Shown here: piece after piece, positions 58,021-64,000 of the stretch
How positions within the stretch are numbered: position 1 is the first letter of the stretch
How the letters are laid out: each line of letters begins with the position of its first letter
Source: Paraburkholderia agricolaris
GTDB taxonomy: Bacteria > Pseudomonadota > Gammaproteobacteria > Burkholderiales > Burkholderiaceae
DNA: 64,000 nt
Reading direction: 5' to 3'
Assembly: GCF_009455635.1 (NCBI RefSeq)
Contig: NZ_QPER01000001.1
Location: 4,340,001-4,404,000, forward strand
The notes under the pieces: model-generated
The model's input: only the letters and a program-made list of their open reading frames with translations
Told to the model about the DNA's origin: nothing
The model's database searches: none
Made by a program: the position numbers and the translations under genes

Positions 58021-59025
58021 TCAACGCAATTTGAATGACGGGAAGTTGAAACGCTGCGGCGGGACCAGTTGGCCGGCCGGAATCTGCGTGGTTTCCGGAC
58101 CGCCGTTCAGATCGAGCGGCGGCGTTCCGGTGCTGCCTGAAGCGGCTTCCGGTGCGGCTGCCGTGCCCGCTTGCGGCGGCGTTGCAGCCGCTGCACCCGA
58201 GCCGCCCGACGCGTTCGCGGCAGCACCCTGCGTGCCTGTCGGCGCCGCAGCCGCGCCGCCCTCGACGTCGTCGTACTTCGGCAGCGGGGCTTCGTCGCCG
58301 TAGTTCGGCAGCGCCTGCGATTGCTTGCCATCCGACAACAAATACTGGCGGCGTTGCAGATACGCGTTGCGCACGAACGAATACTTGTCCAGTGCGGCGC
58401 CTTCGAGCACGTCGCTCGCGCTCAACAGATTCGCGCGCGTGTTGACCACGTTCAGGCCATACAACGCCCAGCTCAGCCCATCCGGGTGAATGTAGCTGAG
58501 CGGATTGACATAGTAATTACCGATCGAGCCAACCGCATCGCGCACCGTGCTCGGACCGAACAGCGGCAGCACGAGATAGGGACCTGCCGGCACGCCATAA
58601 TGACCGAGCGTCAGGCCGAGGTCGTTGTCGTGCTTGGGCAGCTTGGCGAGCGTCGCCACGTCGAACAGCCCGCCGACGCCGAACACCGTATTGATCACGA
58701 TCCGCATGATGTCTTCGACGCCATCGGTGATCTTCAGCTGCAGCAGGTTGTTCGCCGCAATGTAGACGTCGCCGATATTCGAAAAGAAGTTGGTGACGCT
58801 GTCGCGCACCGGCTGCGGCGTGATGAAGACGTAGCCCTTGGCGACCGGCTTCAGCGCGTACTGGTCGAGCTTGTCGTTGACGGTGAAGATGGTGCGGTTC
58901 AGGCCCTCGAGCGGGTCGCCCTTGGTCGGGGTCGGCACGGTCGAGCAGCCGGCTAGCGTAGCGGCCGCCAGTGCGAACGTCGCTATCTGGACAGTGCGCA
59001 CACCTCGTTTGCGTAGGGTCTGCAT
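58021..59025 (-). CDS. mlaA: Outer-membrane lipoprotein MlaA (VacJ)
   Basis: A 334-residue lipoprotein with lipobox TLAGC (Cys27). The MlaA core is recognised by DPLEGLNRTIFTVNDKLDQY and later YLVLPLFGPSTVRDAVG. The last 80 residues are an Ala/Gly/Pro-rich extension (about 252-330) longer than in E. coli MlaA (251 residues). It removes phospholipids from the outer leaflet and hands them to MlaC. In enterobacteria mlaA is elsewhere; here it is in the mla operon. Confidence 0.93.
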   Translation of the reverse strand: MQTLRKRGVRTVQIATFALAAATLAGCSTVPTPTKGDPLEGLNRTIFTVNDKLDQYALKPVAKGYVFITPQPVRDSVTNFFSNIGDVYIAANNLLQLKITDGVEDIMRIVINTVFGVGGLFDVATLAKLPKHDNDLGLTLGHYGVPAGPYLVLPLFGPSTVRDAVGSIGNYYVNPLSYIHPDGLSWALYGLNVVNTRANLLSASDVLEGAALDKYSFVRNAYLQRRQYLLSDGKQSQALPNYGDEAPLPKYDDVEGGAAAAPTGTQGAAANASGGSGAAAATPPQAGTAAAPEAASGSTGTPPLDLNGGPETTQIPAGQLVPPQRFNFPSFKLR

Positions 59026-59036
59026 TTTTATTCTCC

Positions 59037-59606
59037 TTATTGACCGGCCGCGCCAGAGGCGGGCGGAGTCGATGCCGCCGGCGCGGGCACCGTGGCAGGG
59101 GCGGCCGCAGGCGCAGCCGAACCCGTGCCAGGCTTGGACGCACCCGAGTCCGCGGCCTTGCTGTACAGGAATTGTCCGATCAGGTTTTCCAGCACGATCG
59201 CCGACTGCGTCATCGAAATCGTGTCACCCGCCTTAAGCATCTCGCTATCGCCACCGGGTTCGAGCCCGATGTATTGCTCGCCGAGCAGACCGGAAGTCAG
59301 GATCTTCGCCGAGGTATCTTTCGGAAACGGGTATTGCTTGTCGATGTCGATCGTGACGACAGCCTGATACGAATTGCTGTCAAAGCCGATCGAGTCGACC
59401 CGGCCGACCGTCACGCCCGCGCTCTTCACCGGCGCGCGCGCCTTCAGTCCGCCGATATTGTCGAATTTGAGCTTGACCGGGTACGTTGCCTGAAACGACA
59501 ACGAGCTCATGTTGCCAGCCTTCAGCGCGAGAAACAGCAACGCCACGAAACCCAACACCACGAACAGGCCGACCCAGAAGTCGAGAGCAGTCTTTTTCAT
59601 CGTCAT
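59037..59606 (-). CDS. mlaD: MCE-domain protein MlaD
   Basis: A 189-residue protein anchored by one N-terminal helix (LDFWVGLFVVLGFVALLFLAL). The MCE domain (about 40-120; IGGLKARAPVKSAGVTVGRVDSI and GLLGEQYIGLEPGG) forms hexameric rings that hold lipids. The C-terminal 40 residues are Ala/Pro-rich and probably flexible. Two near starts (ATG 59606 or 59600) are possible. Confidence 0.94.
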   Translation of the reverse strand: MTMKKTALDFWVGLFVVLGFVALLFLALKAGNMSSLSFQATYPVKLKFDNIGGLKARAPVKSAGVTVGRVDSIGFDSNSYQAVVTIDIDKQYPFPKDTSAKILTSGLLGEQYIGLEPGGDSEMLKAGDTISMTQSAIVLENLIGQFLYSKAADSGASKPGTGSAAPAAAPATVPAPAASTPPASGAAGQ

Positions 59607-59691
59607 CCCAAAGTGAATCCGCCACGCTGCTACCGCTCAGATCTCGCGCAAGCCGAGGCGCGTTCGCCGAGCGAAAACGTGCAGCGCAGTT

Positions 59692-60459
59692 TTAGCTGAA
59701 CATCAGTGCGGTCAACAGAAAATCGAGGCCGAGCACCGCAAGCGACGCGTACACGACCGTCTTGGTCGTGGCGCGCGACACGCCTTCCGGCGTCGGCTTG
59801 GCTTCGTAGCCCTGAAACAGCGCCACGAAGGTCACCGCGAGGCCGAACACCACGCTCTTGATGACCCCGGCGCCCACATCGCGCCAGACATCGACACCGC
59901 CTTGCATCTGCGACCAGAACGCGCCGGCATCGACGCCGATCAGCAGCACGCCCACCACATAACCACCGAACACACCGACCGCGCTGAAAATCGCCGCCAG
60001 AATCGGCATGGCAATAATGCCCGCCCACAGGCGCGGCGCCACCACCACCTTCACCGGATCCACCGCCATCATTTCCATCGCGGTGAGTTGCTCGCCTGCC
60101 TTCATCAACCCGATCTCGGCCGTGAGCGACGTGCCGGCACGGCCCGCGAACAGGAGTGCGGTGACCACCGGTCCGAGTTCGCGCACCAGCGAAAGCGCGA
60201 CCAGCAGCCCCAACGCCTGCTCGGAACCGTAGCGGTTGAGCGTGTAATACCCCTGCAGGCCGAGCACGAAACCGACGAACAGCCCTGACACAGCGATGAT
60301 CACCAGCGAATAATTACCCACGAAGTGGATCTGCTTCGTGACAAGGCGCGGCCTGCGCAATAGTGGGAAAAATTCGAACAGCAGCCGGAAGAAGAAACGC
60401 GTGGCATAGCCGGCCGTGCCCAAGCCGTCGATCACCGAGCGACCCAAAGCACTGATCAT
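59692..60459 (-). CDS. mlaE: Inner-membrane phospholipid ABC transporter permease MlaE
   Basis: A 255-residue permease with about five to six helices. FAGRAGTSLTAEIGLMKAGEQLTAMEMMAVDPV is the MlaE/YrbE signature loop. It works with MlaF, MlaD and MlaB. The start overlaps mlaF by ATGA. Confidence 0.95.
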   Translation of the reverse strand: MISALGRSVIDGLGTAGYATRFFFRLLFEFFPLLRRPRLVTKQIHFVGNYSLVIIAVSGLFVGFVLGLQGYYTLNRYGSEQALGLLVALSLVRELGPVVTALLFAGRAGTSLTAEIGLMKAGEQLTAMEMMAVDPVKVVVAPRLWAGIIAMPILAAIFSAVGVFGGYVVGVLLIGVDAGAFWSQMQGGVDVWRDVGAGVIKSVVFGLAVTFVALFQGYEAKPTPEGVSRATTKTVVYASLAVLGLDFLLTALMFS

Positions 60460-61277
60460 GACTGACCTCCGCCAATGCCGAAGTCCGCCGCGAGCGGCGT
60501 CTGGCTGGGGTAGTGGAATTTGAATGGGCCGTCCGGCGCGCCGTCGATGAACTGGCGCACCGTGGCATCGGTCGACGCACGCAGCTCCGCAGGCGTGCCT
60601 TCGGCGTGCACCCCACCGTTGGCGAGGAAATAGACGTAATCGGCGATCGCGAACGACTCCGGGACGTCGTGCGTAACGAGGATCGAGGTTGCGCCAAGCG
60701 CCTGATTCAGCGCGCGAATCAGATTGGCGGTGATGCCGAGCGAGATCGGATCGAGGCCGGCGAACGGCTCGTCGTACATCATCAGCTCGGGGTCGAGCGC
60801 AATCGCCCGGGCCAGCGCCACACGCCGCGCCATACCGCCCGAAATCTCCGACGGCGCGAGATCGCGCGCACCGCGCAACCCAACCGCATTGAGCTTCATC
60901 AATACGAGATCGCGGATCAGCTCCTCAGGGAGGTCGGTGTGCTCGCGCAGTGCGAACGCGACGTTCTCGAACACCGACATGTCGGTGAACAGTGCGCCGA
61001 ACTGGAACAGCATGCCCATCTTGCGGCGCAGCGCGTAGAGACCGTCGCGCGTCTGCTGGCCGATGTCCTGGCCTTGAAACAGGATCTGGCCGCGCTGCGC
61101 GCGCACCAGACCGCCGATCAGGCGCAGCACCGTGGTTTTGCCGCAACCCGAGCCGCCCATGACCGCGACGACCTGGCCACGCTTGAAGCGCAGATTCAGG
61201 TTCGACAGGACGAGCCGGTCGCCATAACCGAAGTCGACGTCACGCAGCTCGAGTAAGGTCTCGGGGGAGGAAGACAC
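60456..61277 (-). CDS. mlaF: Phospholipid ABC transporter ATP-binding protein MlaF
   Basis: A 273-residue ATPase with Walker A GGSGCGKTT (about 37-45), signature ISGGMARRVALARAIAL and Walker B MMYDEPFAGLD. The start is a GTG (61277) with MSSSPETLLELRDVDFGYG; it is the first gene of mlaFEDACB. A perfect TATAAT (61315-61310) lies 32 bp upstream. Confidence 0.94.
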   Translation of the reverse strand: MSSSPETLLELRDVDFGYGDRLVLSNLNLRFKRGQVVAVMGGSGCGKTTVLRLIGGLVRAQRGQILFQGQDIGQQTRDGLYALRRKMGMLFQFGALFTDMSVFENVAFALREHTDLPEELIRDLVLMKLNAVGLRGARDLAPSEISGGMARRVALARAIALDPELMMYDEPFAGLDPISLGITANLIRALNQALGATSILVTHDVPESFAIADYVYFLANGGVHAEGTPAELRASTDATVRQFIDGAPDGPFKFHYPSQTPLAADFGIGGGQS

Positions 61278-61309
61278 GAAACTGACAGTCCTTTTACACG
61301 GAAGGCCGA

Positions 61310-61315
61310 ATTATA
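61310..61315 (-). promoter_or_regulatory. Probable -10 element of the mla operon
   Basis: TATAAT on the minus strand, in the context GGCCCTATAATTCGG, 32 bp before the mlaF start. The -35 is not obvious. It marks the break between the thi genes and mla. Confidence 0.5.
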
Positions 61316-61371
61316 GGGCCATCATGCAAAAGCTGCCGTGAGGTGCCCTGTCCCTTTACTGACTTTGACGA

Positions 61372-62475
61372 TTATTGCGTAAACGCATGTTGCAACGCAG
61401 AAACCGCGGCAGCCGGATCGGCGGCCTCGGTCACGGCGCGCACAACCGCGGCGCAGCCTACACCCGTCGCCAGCACCTGGGGCAGCACCTGCAGATCGAT
61501 CCCGCCGATCGCCACCAGCGGCACGACGCCGTCGAGCAGGCGAACATACCGCGCCAGACGCTTGAGCCCCTGCGGTGCGGTCGGCATGACCTTGGTCGTG
61601 GTCGGGAACACGGCGCCCAAAGCAATATAGCTGGGCTGGAAATGCAGTGCTTTCAGAATCTCGTAGAAACCGTGCGTCGACAGGCCAAGCCGGATGCCGG
61701 CGCTGGCAAGCGCTGACAAATCGGCCGTGTGCACGTCTTCCTGGCCCAGGTGGACGCCGTAAGCGCCCGCTTCCAGCGCCGCCTGCCAGTGATCATTGAT
61801 GAAAACCTGGGCATCGTGCTCGCGGCCCGCAGCGACAGAGCGGGCGAGTTCGCGCTTCAGTTCGTCGGCGGGTTGGGCCGATTTGCGGCGCAACTGGATT
61901 GTCTTTACGCCGAAAGCCGCCACCCGTTCGACCCATTCCGCGGTCGGCAGCACCGGATACAGGCCGAGCCGGTCGGGACAACGCGCGAAAGCTTGCGCCG
62001 GCGCGGCCGGTAGGCCGGTCAGACGCGGGAAGCGGGCGATATCGGCCGGAAAGGCGTCGTCCGCATGGGTTTCGTCGCCGTCACGCCAGGCCAGAGCCAG
62101 CACCAGTGCGTCGTGCGGATCGAAACCGCAGTCCAGAAACGCCGCCAGCGCGGGTATCCAGTCTTCCGCCAGATGGCCTTCCAGCCCGTATTTCTCGCCG
62201 CCCAGATGGAGCGTCGCCGCATTCTCGGCTGCGACGATCACGCCGGCGCCCTGCACCTGCCAGCGCGCCACCTGCTCGCCGTGCTGTTGCGCGTCGGCGA
62301 CAACGATCAGGTCGCCGCCGTTCGGCTCGTCCGGCGCGGTCAGGCAAATGCGCCACGGCGCGTGCGTCGGCGGCCAGTCGCCCAGACGGGCGCGGATCCG
62401 CTCGGCGGCTTCGGTGAGTTCATCGGCGGGCGGCCAGAAGAGGTCGCGGCCGGTCAAAGGCAAAGTTTGCGTCAT
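61372..62475 (-). CDS. thiE: Thiamine phosphate synthase with N-terminal extension
   Basis: A 367-residue protein. The C-terminal part (about 170-365) is a ThiE barrel: KTIQLRRKS (191-199), [22 protein letters not shown] (226-247), [17 protein letters not shown] and AIGGI. It joins the pyrimidine and thiazole phosphates to thiamine phosphate. The first 170 residues are an extra domain; they resemble a degenerate ThiD-type kinase at most ([16 protein letters not shown]) and lack clear kinase motifs. ThiE is normally about 210 residues. The start overlaps thiG by ATGA. Confidence 0.9.
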   Translation of the reverse strand: MTQTLPLTGRDLFWPPADELTEAAERIRARLGDWPPTHAPWRICLTAPDEPNGGDLIVVADAQQHGEQVARWQVQGAGVIVAAENAATLHLGGEKYGLEGHLAEDWIPALAAFLDCGFDPHDALVLALAWRDGDETHADDAFPADIARFPRLTGLPAAPAQAFARCPDRLGLYPVLPTAEWVERVAAFGVKTIQLRRKSAQPADELKRELARSVAAGREHDAQVFINDHWQAALEAGAYGVHLGQEDVHTADLSALASAGIRLGLSTHGFYEILKALHFQPSYIALGAVFPTTTKVMPTAPQGLKRLARYVRLLDGVVPLVAIGGIDLQVLPQVLATGVGCAAVVRAVTEAADPAAAVSALQHAFTQ

Positions 62476-63287
62476 GCAGCACTCCCGTCTTGATGCCAGA
62501 ACGGCATGCCGACCACCGGCGTGCTCGCGTGCGCGCTTTCGCGCTCGGCCATCGGCCCCGCCAGAAAAGCCTGGCGGCCCGCTTCGACGCCCAGCGCAAA
62601 GGCGCGCGCCATCGCGTCAGGGTGCGTTGCCTGCGACACGGCGGTGTTCAGCAGCACGCCGTCGAAGCCCCACTCCATTACCTGCGCCGCGTGCGACGGC
62701 ACGCCGAGGCCGGCGTCGACGATCAGCGGCACATCCGGCAGGCGTTCGCGCAACACGCGCAGGCCGTACGGATTGATCACGCCCTTGCCGGTGCCGATCG
62801 GCGCGCCCCACGGCATCAGCGCCTCACAGCCCGCGTCGAGCAGACGGCGGCCGATCACGAGATCTTCGGTGCAGTACGGCAGCACCTTGAAGCCGTCCTT
62901 GATCAACTGCGTGGCCGCTTCGATCAGGCCAATCGGATCGGGCTGCAACGTGTAGTCGTCGCCGATCAGTTCGAGCTTGATCCAGTCTGTTTCGAAGATT
63001 TCACGCGCCATGTGCGCGGTGGTCACCGCCTCGCCGACCGTCAGACAACCGGCGGTATTGGGCAAAAGCGGCACGCCGTGGCGCTTGAGCAGGTCGAAGA
63101 AGCCGGCTTCGGCGCCGCCTTCGTTCATCTGCCGGCGCAATGCAACGGTCACCATCCCGGGCCGCGCCGCGTCGATCGAATCGGACAGCGATTGCAGCGA
63201 GGGATAGCGCGAAGTGCCGAGCAGCACGCGGCTCACGAAGGTTTGGCCGTACAGCGTGAGCGCGTCGGCGGTTTGGGGGGCAGTCAT
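62472..63287 (-). CDS. thiG: Thiazole synthase
   Basis: A 271-residue barrel enzyme with catalytic Lys104 in [11 protein letters not shown], and the conserved [28 protein letters not shown]. It builds the thiazole ring from deoxyxylulose phosphate, the ThiO product and ThiS thiocarboxylate. AGGATT before 63287 supports this start over two upstream in-frame ATGs. Confidence 0.95.
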   Translation of the reverse strand: MTAPQTADALTLYGQTFVSRVLLGTSRYPSLQSLSDSIDAARPGMVTVALRRQMNEGGAEAGFFDLLKRHGVPLLPNTAGCLTVGEAVTTAHMAREIFETDWIKLELIGDDYTLQPDPIGLIEAATQLIKDGFKVLPYCTEDLVIGRRLLDAGCEALMPWGAPIGTGKGVINPYGLRVLRERLPDVPLIVDAGLGVPSHAAQVMEWGFDGVLLNTAVSQATHPDAMARAFALGVEAGRQAFLAGPMAERESAHASTPVVGMPFWHQDGSAA

Positions 63288-63326
63288 TTGCATAATCCTG
63301 GTCTCCGGCAAGGCGTGGTGCGGGGC

Positions 63327-63524
63327 TTAGCCGCCAGCCACGGGTTGCACGACATCGAGCTTGTCGCCCGGGCACAGCGCGCGCGCCGCATGCTGCGTGC
63401 GCGCGACAAAATCGCCGTTCAGTGCGACCGCGAACGGCGGACGCGCACCGAACGCGGCGAGCGCATCGGCAACAGTCGCGCCTTCGGGCAGCGACAACGG
63501 CTTCTGATTGATATGAATGTCCAT
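63327..63524 (-). CDS. thiS: Sulfur carrier protein ThiS
   Basis: A 65-residue ubiquitin-like protein ending VAGG, the C-terminal GG that is thiocarboxylated. N-terminal MDIHINQKPLSLPEGATVADAL is typical. It hands sulfur to ThiG, encoded 39 bp downstream. Confidence 0.93.
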   Translation of the reverse strand: MDIHINQKPLSLPEGATVADALAAFGARPPFAVALNGDFVARTQHAARALCPGDKLDVVQPVAGG

Positions 63525-63608
63525 GGTGTTCGAATACGGTTCAGTCAATAGCGGTAGCGGCACGTGCTGGCTTGCCCCGCGGTTATTTCATCCGCGGATG
63601 CGCAACGC

Positions 63609-64000
63609 TCATGCCGGTTCCCGCGCGGAGTCCAGTTGAAACAGCTCGCTCCAGCGCGCGGCGCCTTGCCAGCCGGCGAAAGCATCGGCGTCGCCGATGC
63701 GGCCGTCGAGCAGCGCCGCGGCAAAGCGCACGGCTTCGTCGGCGACTTCGGGCACGATCATGTAGCCGTGCCGGTACAGGCCGTTCACGCGCAGCGTCTG
63801 CGCGCCATCCCACAGCAAGGCCGGACGGTGGTCCGGCAAAGTCGGGCGGCACTGCGAATTCAATTCGAGGATGCGTGCCTCGCCGAAGCCGGGATGCACG
63901 GAGAACGCCGCGCTCAGCAACTCGAGCGCCGAGCGCACGCTGACCGGCGACATGTCCTCGCCTTCTACCTCGGTCGCGCCGATCACGTAGAGATCGTCCT
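63609..64000 (-). CDS. thiO: Glycine oxidase ThiO, C-terminal part (start outside window)
   Basis: The frame is open to the right edge and covers the last 130 residues. VIGATEVEGED, then RPTLPDHRPALLWDG and VNGLYRHGYMIVPEVA, match the FAD-binding C-terminus of ThiO-type glycine oxidases. It oxidises glycine to iminoglycine for the thiazole ring. It is the first gene of thiOSGE; any TPP riboswitch or promoter would lie beyond the window. Confidence 0.9.
   Translation of the reverse strand, partial: DDLYVIGATEVEGEDMSPVSVRSALELLSAAFSVHPGFGEARILELNSQCRPTLPDHRPALLWDGAQTLRVNGLYRHGYMIVPEVADEAVRFAAALLDGRIGDADAFAGWQGAARWSELFQLDSAREPA

Noticed and set aside
63525..64000. TPP riboswitch ahead of the thi genes
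   Set aside because: No riboswitch-like sequence is seen between thiO, thiS and thiG; the operon leader would lie beyond the right edge.

Overview
The window looks like a piece of the main chromosome of a high-GC betaproteobacterium of the Burkholderia/Paraburkholderia group. This is an inference from gene content and order, such as ugpBAEC, hemA-prfA-prmC-grxD, sspA/sspB next to the bc1 complex, tatABC beside a ten-member his block, and mla followed by ibaG-murA-hisG. It also rests on protein similarity recalled from that group. I see no prophage, plasmid, integron, CRISPR array, insertion sequence or rRNA gene. Coding density is high, and both ends cut through genes: an M61 peptidase on the left and thiO on the right.

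Layout. From 1 to 3.0 kb the minus strand carries the M61 peptidase, a DsbC-type disulfide isomerase and a UbiH-type hydroxylase. From 3.3 to 12.7 kb the plus strand carries ychF, the glycerol-3-phosphate importer ugpBAEC, a small secreted protein, the ribosome-associated ABC-F factor ettA and an AsmA-like protein. From 12.7 to 15.4 kb a minus-strand group holds a small membrane protein, an Xaa-Pro aminopeptidase and a HAD hydrolase. From 15.6 to 21.7 kb the plus strand holds an unusual response regulator, then hemA, prfA, prmC, grxD, ubiX and a LigB-type dioxygenase.

The stretch from 21.8 to 36 kb is looser and more accessory. It holds an APC permease with two tandem hairpin repeats in its leader, cspA with a clear promoter and long leader, a YegD-type Hsp70, two MFS transporters (one divergent from a TetR regulator), a nitroreductase, several methyltransferases and small proteins of unknown function. 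One tRNA-Thr gene lies at its end.

From 36 to 64 kb nearly everything is on the minus strand and is housekeeping: sspAB, petABC (bc1 complex), nif3-like, an HtrA protease (plus strand), tatABC, hinT, and the histidine genes hisGDCB-marC-hisHAFIE. Upstream of hisG lie murA, a BolA/IbaG gene and an ABC-2 exporter, then the Mla lipid-transport genes mlaFEDACB, then the thiamine genes thiOSGE. Many of these genes overlap by ATGA, so they are probably translationally coupled.

Most unusual observations. (1) A roughly 50-bp hairpin repeat occurs twice in tandem before the APC permease and a third time at the 3' end of mlaB; its arms vary in a partly compensatory way. (2) A stretch of about 40 bp inside a flavoprotein gene is repeated 2 kb away between genes, with 21 identical bases, and has codon use unlike its host gene. 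(3) An orphan OmpR-type response regulator has Glu where the phosphoacceptor Asp is expected. I did not find a clear-cut new multi-gene system.
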